Assembly (NCBI GenBank): GCA_963722495.1
Contig: CAVRND010000003.1
Span: forward strand, 186,001-250,000
Direction: 5' to 3'
Length of the DNA: 64,000 nucleotides
From: Hyphomicrobium_A sp963722495
GTDB lineage: Bacteria; Pseudomonadota; Alphaproteobacteria; Rhizobiales; Hyphomicrobiaceae
The notes under the pieces were generated by a model. That model was not told the DNA's origin. It saw only the letters and a program-made list of their open reading frames with translations, and searched no databases. The position numbers were made by a program, and so were the translations under genes. Shown here piece after piece: positions 37,803-46,199 of the stretch (its first letter is position 1; each line of letters opens with the position of its first letter).

Positions 37803-38237
37803 GTGAGCGACACGGCCAAGAAGACAAAGCGCACGAGCGCGCCGGCGAAGACTGCGGCGAAGTCCGCTGCCAAGCCGGCGACGAAACGCAAGGCCGAGCG
37901 CGCCTTTCCATACGTGCGCATTCTCATCGGTGAGATGGTGCTCGGTCCCGGCAAGGTCGACCTGCTGGAGTCCATCGGACGCACCGGCTCGATCTCGGCG
38001 GCGGGACGCGAGCTCGGCATGTCGTACCGGCGCGCCTGGCTCCTGGTCGACGCGCTCAACCACATGTTCCCTGACACGCTCGTCTCGGCGGCGCCCGGCG
38101 GATCGCGCGGCGGCGGGGCCAAGCTCACCGACTACGGCCGCGGCGTAGCGGCTGCTTACCGGCGCGTCGAGGTGCGTGCCCGTGTGGCAATGCGCGAGGA
38201 GATGGCGGCCTTCAATGTGAAGGTCGACGAGGACTAG
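37803..38237 (+). CDS. ModE-like winged-helix regulator (DNA-binding domain only)
   Basis: A 144-residue protein. A Lys/Ala-rich tail (residues 1-33) precedes a winged helix with the ModE N-domain pattern: GPGKVDLLESIGRTGSISAA, GRELGMSYRRAWLLVDALN and a GGSRGGGAKLTDYG wing. It lacks the C-terminal tandem Mop domains of E. coli ModE and so cannot bind molybdate in the known way by itself. The GTG start has AGAGG upstream. It is divergent from the TonB receptor across the ModE-box palindrome. Confidence 0.85.
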   Translation: MSDTAKKTKRTSAPAKTAAKSAAKPATKRKAERAFPYVRILIGEMVLGPGKVDLLESIGRTGSISAAGRELGMSYRRAWLLVDALNHMFPDTLVSAAPGGSRGGGAKLTDYGRGVAAAYRRVEVRARVAMREEMAAFNVKVDED

Positions 38238-38310
38238 CCGCGAGTCAGCTTGAAATCTGGTCTTGTGCGTCAATCAGCCGGCGGAAGTCGTCGCCAAGAC
38301 CATGAAATCG

Positions 38311-38329
38311 CCCTCTCGGCGGGAGAGGG
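38311..38329. repeat. Short intergenic hairpin
   Basis: CCCTCTC and GAGAGGG flank 5 nt. It lies 74 bp after the ModE-like gene and resembles common dispersed CCCTCTC hairpins. No T-run follows. Confidence 0.45.
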
Positions 38330-38505
38330 TGACGGAATAGCAACCTCGCCTCGGCATAATCCCACCGCGAGCCCAAGCTTTTGAGCGTCCGCCGGGGCAA
38401 CCCGCGGGCGCGACAGGCTATTCGCCACACTTGCTGCCGGGGCAGCGAAGCGCTTAATCATCAGCGGAAATTGCCGGTGCAACGCCGGTACGAGGGGAAA
38501 TCTGC

Positions 38506-39798
38506 ATGGATCGCATCAAGATCACCGGCGGCCAAAGGCTCAACGGTACGATTCCGATCTCCGGCGCCAAAAACGCCGCCTTGCCACTGCTGATCGCCAG
38601 CCTGCTGACCGCGGACAGGCTGACGCTGAAAAACGTTCCCAATCTCGCCGACGTCAACCTGCTCGCCCGCATCCTGCGCAACCACGGCGTCGACCTTGCC
38701 GTCGACGGCAAGCGCCCCGGCCCCGCCCAGCACATCGGCGAGACGTTCCATCTCTCCGCACGCGACATCGTCGATACCGTGGCACCGTATGAGATGGTCA
38801 GCCGCATGCGCGCCAGCTTCTGGGTGCTCGGCCCGCTGCTTGCCCGCTGCGGACAGGCCAAGGTCTCGCTGCCCGGCGGCTGCGCCATCGGCACGCGCCC
38901 AGTCGATCTGCATTTGATGGGCCTGAAAGAGCTCGGCGCCGAGATCGAGATCGAAGCCGGCTATGTCCTCGCCAAGGCCAAGGGCGGCTACTTGCGCGGC
39001 GGGCGCGTCGTGTTTCCCAAGGTTTCCGTCGGCGCCACCCATAACGTCCTGCTCGCCTCCGCGCTTGCCCGCGGCGAAACGGTGATCGAGAACGCGGCGC
39101 GCGAGCCGGAGATCGGCGACGTCGCCGAGTGCCTCGTCAAGATGGGTGCCAAGATCGAAGGCATCGGCACGTCCACCCTGCGCATTCAAGGCGCCGATCG
39201 CCTCGAAGGCGCTGTCCACTCGGTGCTCGCCGACCGCATCGAGACCGGCACCTTCGCGATGGCCGTTGCGGCCGTGGGCGGTGACGTATTGCTCGAGGGC
39301 GCGCGCCCCGAGCTCCTGAAGACCGCGCTCGACGAGCTGGCCAAGACCGGCGTCACGGTGCAGACGACCAACAGCGGCATCCGCATCGCTCGCAACGGTC
39401 ATGGCATCGAGCCGATCTCGCTCGAGACGCAGCCGTTCCCCGGCTTCCCGACCGACCTGCAGGCGCAGCTGATGGCGCTGATGACGACGGCCAAGGGCAC
39501 CAGCGTCATTCGCGAGACGATCTTCGAGAACCGCTTCATGCACGTGCAGGAGCTGGCGCGGCTTGGTGCCGACATCACGCTGCACGGCGACACGGCGACC
39601 ATCAAGGGCGTCAAGGGGCTCACCGGAGCGCCCGTCATGGCGACCGACTTGCGCGCCTCGGTATCGCTCGTCATCGCCGGCCTGATGGCCGAGGGCGAGA
39701 CGATGATCAACCGCGTCTATCACCTCGACCGCGGCTTCGAGCAGCTGGAGCAGAAGCTGTCGCGTTGCGGCGCGCAGATCGAGCGCCTCACCGGCTGA
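38506..39798 (+). CDS. murA: UDP-N-acetylglucosamine 1-carboxyvinyltransferase MurA
   Basis: 430 residues, full length and intact. It transfers enolpyruvate from PEP to UDP-GlcNAc, the first committed step of peptidoglycan synthesis. K22 is in SGAKNAALP and the catalytic, fosfomycin-sensitive cysteine is C126 in LPGGCAIGTRPVDLH. In related genomes murA lies just upstream of DUF2948-hisD, as here, with only two small genes inserted. Confidence 0.97.
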   Translation: MDRIKITGGQRLNGTIPISGAKNAALPLLIASLLTADRLTLKNVPNLADVNLLARILRNHGVDLAVDGKRPGPAQHIGETFHLSARDIVDTVAPYEMVSRMRASFWVLGPLLARCGQAKVSLPGGCAIGTRPVDLHLMGLKELGAEIEIEAGYVLAKAKGGYLRGGRVVFPKVSVGATHNVLLASALARGETVIENAAREPEIGDVAECLVKMGAKIEGIGTSTLRIQGADRLEGAVHSVLADRIETGTFAMAVAAVGGDVLLEGARPELLKTALDELAKTGVTVQTTNSGIRIARNGHGIEPISLETQPFPGFPTDLQAQLMALMTTAKGTSVIRETIFENRFMHVQELARLGADITLHGDTATIKGVKGLTGAPVMATDLRASVSLVIAGLMAEGETMINRVYHLDRGFEQLEQKLSRCGAQIERLTG

Positions 39799-39803
39799 CT
39801 TTG

Positions 39804-39827
39804 CGGAGCCCGTAAACTCGGGCTCCG
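39804..39827 (+). terminator. Hairpin after murA
   Basis: CGGAGCCCG and CGGGCTCCG form a 9-bp stem with a 6-nt loop, six bases past the murA stop codon. The tail is GATTG, so it is not a strong intrinsic terminator. Confidence 0.5.
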
Positions 39828-39956
39828 ATTGCCCATCAGCGAGATATTCTGCGCCTGTTCCGTCCGGAACAGCGAGCGCGGCTGCCTCCCCGTACATTCT
39901 GATCGTCAGCAACGCGCGGCTCCCCCCGGGTCGCTCAAACGACGGAGTGAGAACTC

Positions 39957-40211
39957 ATGCAGATTTTTAAGACCGCGATCCTCGGCGCCATCCTGGTGTC
40001 GGCCATTGCGCCGGCCGCGTTCGCCAAGGGCGGCAAGGATTTCTATTCGCAGGACTACAACTTCGATCGCCCGATGAAGGGCTACGAGGGCCAGGCCGGC
40101 AACTACTACTGTTCCTATCAGCGCCTGCCGAACCGCGTCTGCACCACGGACTCCAACGGCAACGAGCGTTGCCAAGTGAAGGGCTGGACCCTGCGCCAGT
40201 ACTGCTACTGA
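39957..40211 (+). CDS. Small secreted cysteine-containing protein
   Basis: An 84-residue protein. The signal peptide (about residues 1-23, ending APAAFA) is followed by a short mature domain with four cysteines (YYCSYQRLPNRVC, NERCQVKGW, RQYCY), suggesting two disulfides. Aromatic residues are frequent. It has its own strong terminator downstream and a GGAGTGAGAA start region, so it is a separate transcription unit. I recognise no family. Confidence 0.7.
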   Translation: MQIFKTAILGAILVSAIAPAAFAKGGKDFYSQDYNFDRPMKGYEGQAGNYYCSYQRLPNRVCTTDSNGNERCQVKGWTLRQYCY

Positions 40212-40273
40212 GTTTCGGTCAAGGGCCACGTCGGGGCTTCCGCTCCGTCGCCCCGCTGCAGTGCCCTTGATCG

Positions 40274-40308
40274 GCGGGCTCCGGCAATTGCTGGAGCCCG
40301 CTTTTTTT
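40274..40308 (+). terminator. Strong intrinsic terminator
   Basis: GCGGGCTCC and GGAGCCCGC form a perfect 9-bp stem, the loop itself contains GCAATTGC, and seven T residues follow directly. It ends the small secreted-protein transcript. Confidence 0.92.
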
Positions 40309-40326
40309 GTCGGAGCGTCAGGCTGC

Positions 40327-40521
40327 TCAGTCGAGGTCTATTTCGCCGTCGACTTCATGTCGCAGGTCGGTGCCCGCGGCTGTCAGCACCATCTTCACGC
40401 GCAGCTTGCCGCCTCCGGAGGTGCCGCCTTCGCGAACCAGCGCCTCGATCTGCTGCTGCGAGGTGATGCCTACCTCCTTCAGGAAGCGACGCAAGGATAG
40501 ATTGAAGCGTTCGTTCTCCAT
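40327..40521 (-). CDS. DUF6494 family protein
   Basis: A 64-residue protein, MENERFNLSLRRFLKEVGIT followed by SQQQIEALVREG and a short beta hairpin KLRVKMVLTAAG. This matches the DUF6494 pattern: a helical start with a SQxEIE-type turn, then two strands. Function unknown. It is convergent with the secreted-protein gene. Confidence 0.8.
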   Translation of the reverse strand: MENERFNLSLRRFLKEVGITSQQQIEALVREGGTSGGGKLRVKMVLTAAGTDLRHEVDGEIDLD

Positions 40522-40729
40522 GTCGTTTCCTCGTTTCGCGCCCCTCAGCGGCGCGTTTGATATTTTTCAGTCTTGGACCGCAGGCGCCGTAGATACAAGC
40601 GTCCGCTCCGCCTCATCCCCCGGTCTTAGCGGCGCCTCCGACAGGTCGGTTGCACCACTGCACCTACGCCGCTATCAACACTTTGAAAGCTCGCGGGTTA
40701 ATGCCTCCTGAGCGCAGGGATGCCGTCGC

Positions 40730-41170
40730 ATGGAAGACTTGAAGCTGATCGCACTCGATCCGGAGGATTTGCAGGTGCTGTCCTGCCATCTCCAGGACGC
40801 GGTGATCCGGGTCGGCGACATGGCATATCTGAAGGCGGAAATGCGCTTTGCCGCCATCGCCAACCGCTTCGACTGGGAGCGTGCGGCGCGCGACGATAGC
40901 GGTGCCTACCAACGGCGGCGCGCCGGCCTGCGTTTCGAACGCGTGAAGGCCGCGCGCATCCAGGGCTTCGATCTCAATAGCAAGGACACCGCCCTGGCAC
41001 TGCTGGCGCTCACCTTCGAAACGGCCGAGGAGCCGTCGGGCGCTATTACGCTGCATTTTGCCGGCGGCGGTGCGGTGCGGCTCGAGGTCGAATGCATCGA
41101 GGCGGAGCTGCGTGACCTCGGCGCCGCCTGGCGCGCGAGCTCAAAGCCCGTGCACGCGAGCGACGATTGA
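40730..41170 (+). CDS. DUF2948 family protein
   Basis: 146 residues. It starts MEDLKLIALDPEDLQVLSCH, with LKAEMRFAAIANRFDWE and a beta-rich C-terminal half (GAITLHFAGGGAVRLEVECI). DUF2948 proteins are found almost only in alphaproteobacteria, immediately upstream of hisD, as here. The function is unknown. The gap to hisD is 42 bp, so they are probably co-transcribed. Confidence 0.9.
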   Translation: MEDLKLIALDPEDLQVLSCHLQDAVIRVGDMAYLKAEMRFAAIANRFDWERAARDDSGAYQRRRAGLRFERVKAARIQGFDLNSKDTALALLALTFETAEEPSGAITLHFAGGGAVRLEVECIEAELRDLGAAWRASSKPVHASDD

Positions 41171-41212
41171 ACGACAATACCCGCAGGAGACGGCTGCAAG
41201 GCCGATAACGAG

Positions 41213-42523
41213 ATGCCCAAGCGGCTGCAGACGCGTGATCCCGGCTTTGAGGCGGCGTTCGTCGCCTTCCTCGGCGAGAAGCGCGAAGCCTCCGACGACG
41301 TCGGTGCCGCCGTCGCCGGAATCCTCGCCGACGTGCGCGCGCGCGGCGACGCCGCGCTCATCGAGCTGTCGAAGAAGTTCGACCGCGTCGATCTCGGCAA
41401 GCTCGGCCTGCGCGTCAGCGCGTCCGAGATCCGAGCTGCGCGCGAAGCCTGCAGCCCCGAGACGTTGGACGCCCTGCAGCTTGCCGCCGACCGCATCACC
41501 GAGCATCACGCGCGTCAGTTGCCCATGAACGAGCGCTACACCGACGAGGTCGGCGTCGAGCTTGGCTGGCGCTGGACCGCGGTCGAATCCGTCGGCCTCT
41601 ACGTGCCGGGCGGTCTCGCCTCATACCCAAGCTCGGTGCTGATGAACGCCATCCCGGCCAAGGTCGCCGGCGTGCCGCGCGTCGTCATGGTGGTGCCGTC
41701 GCCGAACGGCGAGCTCAATCCGCTGGTGCTGGCCGCCGCCGAGCTGGCCGGTGTCGAGGAGATCTATCGCATCGGCGGCGCCCAGGCCGTCGGCGCACTC
41801 GCCTACGGCACGCAGACGATCGCGCCCGTCGCCAAGATCGTGGGGCCTGGCAACGCCTACGTCGCCGCCGCCAAGCGCCTTGTATTCGGCACCGTCGGCA
41901 TCGACAGCATCGCCGGGCCGTCCGAGGTGCTGGTCATCGCCGACAAGCACAACAATCCGGAATGGATCGCCGCCGATCTGCTGGCGCAGGCCGAGCACGA
42001 TACCGCCGCCCAATCGATCCTGATGACCGACGATGCCGCCTTCGGCCGCGCCGTCGAGGCGGCCGTCACGCGCCAATTGCAGACGCTGCCGCGCGGCAAC
42101 ATCGCCGGCGAGAGCTGGAACGTGTTCGGCGCCATCATCGAGCTGTCTTCGCTCGACGAAGCGCCGGCGCTCGCCGACCGCATCGCCGCCGAGCATCTCG
42201 AGATCGCCACCGCGGACGCCGAGGGCTTGAGCGAGCGCATCCGCAACGCCGGCGCCATCTTCATCGGCGCGCAAACGCCGGAGATGATCGGCGACTACAT
42301 CGCCGGGTCGAACCACGTGCTGCCGACGTCGCGTACGGCGCGCTTCTCCTCCGGGCTTGGTGTGCTCGATTTCATGAAGCGCACCTCGCTCCTGAAGCTC
42401 AACGCCGGGGCGCTCGCCGCGCTTGCCCCGGCCGCCATGGCGCTCGCACGCGCGGAGGGGCTTGAAGCCCACCGGCTTTCCGCCGAGATTCGCCTGCAAC
42501 CTTCACCCGGGCGAGCACGATGA
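41213..42523 (+). CDS. hisD: Histidinol dehydrogenase
   Basis: 436 residues, full length. It carries out the last two steps of histidine synthesis (L-histidinol to L-histidine, two NAD+). Characteristic blocks: VPGGLASYPSSVLMNAIPAK, GPGNAYVAAAKRLVFG, IAGPSEVLVIAD and QAEHDTAAQSIL, which carries zinc ligands. It overlaps the next start by four bases (ATGA). Confidence 0.97.
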   Translation: MPKRLQTRDPGFEAAFVAFLGEKREASDDVGAAVAGILADVRARGDAALIELSKKFDRVDLGKLGLRVSASEIRAAREACSPETLDALQLAADRITEHHARQLPMNERYTDEVGVELGWRWTAVESVGLYVPGGLASYPSSVLMNAIPAKVAGVPRVVMVVPSPNGELNPLVLAAAELAGVEEIYRIGGAQAVGALAYGTQTIAPVAKIVGPGNAYVAAAKRLVFGTVGIDSIAGPSEVLVIADKHNNPEWIAADLLAQAEHDTAAQSILMTDDAAFGRAVEAAVTRQLQTLPRGNIAGESWNVFGAIIELSSLDEAPALADRIAAEHLEIATADAEGLSERIRNAGAIFIGAQTPEMIGDYIAGSNHVLPTSRTARFSSGLGVLDFMKRTSLLKLNAGALAALAPAAMALARAEGLEAHRLSAEIRLQPSPGRAR

Positions 42524-43020
42524 GCGATGAAGCGGAAGCGCCGGCGGAACTCCCAAAGTCGCGGCTGATCGCCATCACACTCGATGAGAAATCGACGGCC
42601 ACGTCGAACTCGAACATCGAGCACGAGCGCGAGGTCGCCATCTTCGACATCCTCGAAGGCAACTCGTTCGCCCTCGAAGGCCGCGACAACGGCCCATACA
42701 AGCTAACGCTGGGCCTGGTTGAAGACCGGCTGGTGCTGACGGTCAACAACGAGGCAAACGAAGCCGTCGTCACACACATGCTGTCGCTGACGCCGCTGAA
42801 GCGCATCATGAAGGACTACTTCATGATCTGCGAAAGCTACTACGAGGCGATCCGCACCGCGCCGCCATCGCGCATCCAGGCCATCGACATGGGCCGCCGC
42901 GGCCTGCACGACGAGGGCAGCCGCACCCTGCTGGAGCGCCTTGCCGGAAAGATCACGGTCGACCTCGATACTGCCCGCCGGCTGTTCACGCTCATTTGCG
43001 CCCTGCACTGGAAGGGGTAG
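42520..43020 (+). CDS. UPF0262 family protein
   Basis: 166 residues. It contains RLIAITLDEKSTATSNSNIE, HEREVAIFDILEGNSFAL and RIMKDYFMICESYYEAIR, the family hallmarks. UPF0262 is alphaproteobacterial, of unknown function, and normally co-transcribed after hisD, here with a 4-bp overlap. Its TAG stop codon lies inside the outer stem of the first type A palindrome (GGTAGCGTGAT), so transcript end and repeat coincide. Confidence 0.92.
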   Translation: MSDEAEAPAELPKSRLIAITLDEKSTATSNSNIEHEREVAIFDILEGNSFALEGRDNGPYKLTLGLVEDRLVLTVNNEANEAVVTHMLSLTPLKRIMKDYFMICESYYEAIRTAPPSRIQAIDMGRRGLHDEGSRTLLERLAGKITVDLDTARRLFTLICALHWKG

Positions 43021-43093
43021 CGTGATGATCGAGAAATTCGCCGTCGTGAAACGCGAGGTGTCGAGCGAATTTCTCGATCTGAATCACGCTACC
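43016..43093. repeat. Type A bulged palindrome, copy 2 (overlaps a stop codon)
   Basis: Outer stem GGTAGCGTGAT, 3-nt bulge on the right arm, inner stem GATCGAGAAATTCGC. Compared with copy 1, the outer stem changes from CTAGTGT to GTAGCGT and the opposite arm changes to match. The left arm contains the TAG stop of the UPF0262 gene. Confidence 0.9.
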
Positions 43094-43105
43094 GAGTCGA
43101 TGCTT

Positions 43106-43183
43106 CTAGTGTCCCTTATGGTTCCGAAGTTCGCTCCCGGTCCCGGCCGCGAGCTCTGGCGAACTTCGGAACCGGGACACTAG
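43106..43183. repeat. Type B bulged palindrome, copy 2
   Basis: Outer stem CTAGTGTCCC, left-arm bulge TTAT, inner stem GGTTCCGAAGTTCGC. It is almost identical to copy 3 and shares its final CTAG with the following type A element. Confidence 0.92.
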
Positions 43184-43255
43184 TGTGATGATCGAGAAAT
43201 TCGCCTTCATGAACTGCTGGGTCGCGAGCGAATTTCTCGATCTAAATCACACTAG
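43180..43255. repeat. Type A bulged palindrome, copy 3
   Basis: Outer stem CTAGTGTGAT, inner stem GATCGAGAAATTCGC, right-arm bulge TAA. The CTAG at 43180-43183 is shared with the preceding type B element. The loop differs from the other type A copies while the stems are kept. Confidence 0.92.
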
Positions 43256-43268
43256 CAAGGCTATGCCT

Positions 43269-43346
43269 CTAGTGTCCCTTATGGTTCCGAAGTTCGCTCC
43301 CGGTCCCGGCCGCGAGTTCTGGCGAACTTCGGAACCGGGACACTAG
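43269..43346. repeat. Type B bulged palindrome, copy 3
   Basis: Essentially identical to 43106-43183, with one loop difference (GAGTTCT for GAGCTCT). It ends four bases before the nominal start of the phosphatase gene. Confidence 0.92.
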
Positions 43347-43350
43347 TGCC

Positions 43351-43908
43351 GTGTCGCGCGAGGTTGCGAGCGGCTCGAAGACAGAGCCATCGCCCCCTGC
43401 GGCTGGCGTCGCCGCACCGTCTCGCGAGCTACCCGGGGCGGTGCTGTTTGCCTGCACCGCCAACGCGGTGCGCTCGGTCATGGCGGCGGCGATCCTTCGC
43501 CATCTGGCCGGCAAGCGCGCCTATGTCGCTTCGGCCGGCGTCCGCGCCGGGCTTTCCGACCCGTTCGCGACGGCGGTGATGGACGAGATCGGCATCGATG
43601 TCTCCAAGCACACGCCAAACACGATTGCCGACCTGCACGACACCTCATTCGATCTCATCATTACGCTGTCGCCCGAGGCACACCACCAGGCGCTGGAGCT
43701 GACGCGCACCATGGCCGTCGACGTCGAGTATTGGCCGACCATCGATGCAACCGTGATGCTGGGGCAAGAGACCCGCGAGCAGACGCTGATGCATTACCGC
43801 GGCGTGCGCGATCAGCTGTTCGACCGCATCAAGAACTCGTTTTGCGTTCGAGGGAGGTCCGACGGTATAGGCGCGCGCCCGTCTCGGGGGGAGCCTTCTC
43901 GGCGATGA
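43351..43908 (+). CDS. Low-molecular-weight protein tyrosine phosphatase family protein
   Basis: Up to 185 residues. The phosphate-binding loop CTANAVRS (C35 to R41) fits CX5R(S/T), and a possible general acid is in YWPTIDAT. The fold is that of LMW phosphatases and arsenate reductases; the operon position suggests the former. The nominal GTG at 43351 lies only four bases after a repeat and lacks a Shine-Dalgarno, so the real start is uncertain. The last about 25 residues overlap the convergent cyclase gene by 80 bp and do not look conserved, so an undetected indel near 43845 is possible. Confidence 0.8.
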   Translation: MSREVASGSKTEPSPPAAGVAAPSRELPGAVLFACTANAVRSVMAAAILRHLAGKRAYVASAGVRAGLSDPFATAVMDEIGIDVSKHTPNTIADLHDTSFDLIITLSPEAHHQALELTRTMAVDVEYWPTIDATVMLGQETREQTLMHYRGVRDQLFDRIKNSFCVRGRSDGIGARPSRGEPSRR

Positions 43909-45262
43909 GGAACCACGTTTCCTGCGCGCCGATGCCTTTGATTTCGATCGGCCCGCGCGCCTCGAAGATGAAGCGCTCACCCAGTTTGGCGCGGCACCCG
44001 GGGCAGATGAGGATGCGCCCCGGCGACGACTGTCCTTCCAGGCGGCTGGCGAGATTCACCGGGTCGCCCCACACGTCGTAGCTGAACTTGCGCGTGCCGA
44101 TGACGCCGGCGGTCAGCGGACCCGATGCCATGCCGACACGCAGGTGAATGTCGAGCCCGCTCTCGGCGCGATAGCGCGCGACAGTAGTGAGCATGTCGAG
44201 GCCCATGCAGGCCAGGCGCGCCGTGTGGTCGGGCACCGGATCGGGCAGCCCGGCGACGACCATGTAGGCGTCGCCAATGGTCTTGATCTTCTCCACCCCG
44301 TGGCGCACGGCGAGTGAATCGAACTCCGAGACGATGCGGCTCAGCATGTCGACGGTGGCGTTGGCGCCGATGCGGCGCGTCAGCGCGACGAACCCGGAAA
44401 TGTCGGCGAACATCACCGAGGCATCTTCGATGCTGTCGGCAATCAGCGCTCCGGGATTGGCCTTCAGGCGCTCGACGATGGCGTCGGGGAGCACGTTGCG
44501 CAGCACGGCGTCCGTTTCCGCCTTCGCCTGCTCGGCAAGGCTGAAGGCGTAGTAGACCGACGCCGCAATCAGCACGACCGTGGTGATCGCCGCCTGGGTA
44601 TAGAGCGAATCCGCCACCGGCTGCTCCCAGGGATTGAGACGGCCGAGGGCGGGGAACCAGAACCAGGCGAGGATATGCAGCGTCAGCCCGAGCAGCACGA
44701 TCGAGACGATCAGCTTGATGCGCTGCAGGCCGAAGATCACGAACGGCGCCGCCGCGGCGATGATGTACTGAAGCTGAGCCCCGCCCTCACGGCTGAAGAA
44801 GTCGGTGAAGGCGAATAGCGCCGCGTACTCGGCGCCGACAAGCAGCAATCCGCCGGCGACCTCGCTGATGCGGTGGGCGAACGGCACCATCAACGCCGTC
44901 ACGACCAGCGCCACGTTGATGATCACCATCGGTGCGTAGGTGTTGAGATCGGTCGTTGCCTGCTGGATCGCGTACAGCAGCGTCGTCGCCGCGATCAGGT
45001 AGGACATGACGTTGAGGATCTTCAGCCGCCGGCGCACGTCGGGCGGATAGGGCGCCGTACCGGCTTCGGCCAGCTGGCGCCCGAGCGCGCGCACGCGGCG
45101 CATGAAGGCACTGTCGAGCAGCGGTCGCAGCGGCACCGCGAGGCGTGCCTTCAGCGCTTGCAGGGGGGATGCCGTACGCGCACGGATGGCGCGCATATGC
45201 TCTTGCAGGCGCAGTGCGCCTGAGGTTTTTTCGGACGGCGGACGGACTACGGGCTCCAGCAT
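43829..45262 (-). CDS. Class III adenylate/guanylate cyclase, membrane-bound
   Basis: 477 residues. About six membrane helices (roughly residues 80-250) precede a HAMP-less linker and a catalytic domain. The metal-binding aspartates are in VMFADISGFVALTRR and KTIGDAYMVVAGLP, and FSYDVWGDPVNLASRLEGQS is typical of class III cyclases, which make cAMP or cGMP. It follows a Crp gene with only two bases between stop and start codons, so the pair is co-expressed. The ATG at 45262 gives MLEPVVRPPS. Confidence 0.9.
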   Translation of the reverse strand: MLEPVVRPPSEKTSGALRLQEHMRAIRARTASPLQALKARLAVPLRPLLDSAFMRRVRALGRQLAEAGTAPYPPDVRRRLKILNVMSYLIAATTLLYAIQQATTDLNTYAPMVIINVALVVTALMVPFAHRISEVAGGLLLVGAEYAALFAFTDFFSREGGAQLQYIIAAAAPFVIFGLQRIKLIVSIVLLGLTLHILAWFWFPALGRLNPWEQPVADSLYTQAAITTVVLIAASVYYAFSLAEQAKAETDAVLRNVLPDAIVERLKANPGALIADSIEDASVMFADISGFVALTRRIGANATVDMLSRIVSEFDSLAVRHGVEKIKTIGDAYMVVAGLPDPVPDHTARLACMGLDMLTTVARYRAESGLDIHLRVGMASGPLTAGVIGTRKFSYDVWGDPVNLASRLEGQSSPGRILICPGCRAKLGERFIFEARGPIEIKGIGAQETWFLIAEKAPPETGARLYRRTSLERKTSS

Positions 45263-45264
45263 CC

Positions 45265-45963
45265 TTACTCGGCGCCGGCGATGGCTTGCAGCTCCTCGAT
45301 ATCGCAGGTTACGCGCGTGCCGCTGCGCTCCAGTGCCCCGCTGTCTTCCAGCACCGACAGCGCCGTGTTGACCTTCGGCCGGCTGGCGCCGATCAGCAGG
45401 GCCAGCTCGCTCTGCGACATCGGCAGGTCGATCGTTATGCGTCCTTCCTCGCTGCCCGGCGCCTTGGCGCGCGCGGCGGCGAGGAAGAAGCGCGCCAGGC
45501 GACCTTCGATCGGGTACAGCGCGATGGCTTCCAGCTGCTGGTCGGCCTCGCGAATGCGCGAGCACAGAAAGCGCACGGCCGCGTCGGCGACGTGCGGGTG
45601 CGTCTCCATCAGCCGCTTGAAGGCCGGCTTCGACAGGCTGAGCGCAACGACCTTGTTGACGGCCGTGGCGTCGGCACTGCGCACGCCGCCGTCGAGCATG
45701 GCGATCTCGCCGAAGATGGCGCCCGGCTCGGCGTGCGCGAACGACAGCTCGCGCCCTTCCGCCGTCAGCACCGAAAGGCGCACCCGGCCGCTGACCACGA
45801 GATAGATCTCGCGGCCCTGGTCGCCGCGCGCGAAAATCACCTGGCTGGCATCGAACGACACCTCGCGCATCTCGTCGGCGACGGCGCGGCGCTCCGCTTC
45901 GTCCAGCGTTCCGAAAAGGGATGTGCGTCCGAGAAGATCGACAATCGCGGTTTTGGCAATCAT
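45265..45963 (-). CDS. Crp/Fnr-family transcriptional regulator
   Basis: 232 residues. The cyclic-nucleotide-binding domain contains FARGDQGREIYLVVSGRV and PGAIFGEIAMLDGGVRSADA, where the GEIAML and R-S-A elements match the cAMP phosphate-binding cassette. A dimer helix and a winged HTH (MSQSELALLIGASRPKVNTA) follow. No Fnr-type N-terminal cysteines are seen. Being directly upstream of a cyclase gene, it is likely a cAMP-responsive regulator. I chose the ATG at 45963 (MIAKTAIVDLLG), which has GAGAGGG upstream. Confidence 0.9.
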   Translation of the reverse strand: MIAKTAIVDLLGRTSLFGTLDEAERRAVADEMREVSFDASQVIFARGDQGREIYLVVSGRVRLSVLTAEGRELSFAHAEPGAIFGEIAMLDGGVRSADATAVNKVVALSLSKPAFKRLMETHPHVADAAVRFLCSRIREADQQLEAIALYPIEGRLARFFLAAARAKAPGSEEGRITIDLPMSQSELALLIGASRPKVNTALSVLEDSGALERSGTRVTCDIEELQAIAGAE

Positions 45964-46199
45964 GTTAGAGCCCTCTCGGCCGGTCGCCCGGCGATTTAGC
46001 CTGAAAAGGGCCCGCCCTGGCAACGGCGGATTGCCCACTTGCTTTTCGAATGCCGGCTTTGCAATGTCAGCAGGCCCCGTAGCGGTGCGTCAGCAACTGT
46101 AAAATGCCGCGCATTGGCCGCCGGCGCCTCTCCCCAACATACGCCACGGCAGGCTAATAAGCTTCGCAACCGATCCTCCACCTCCAAGGTGATGTCTCG

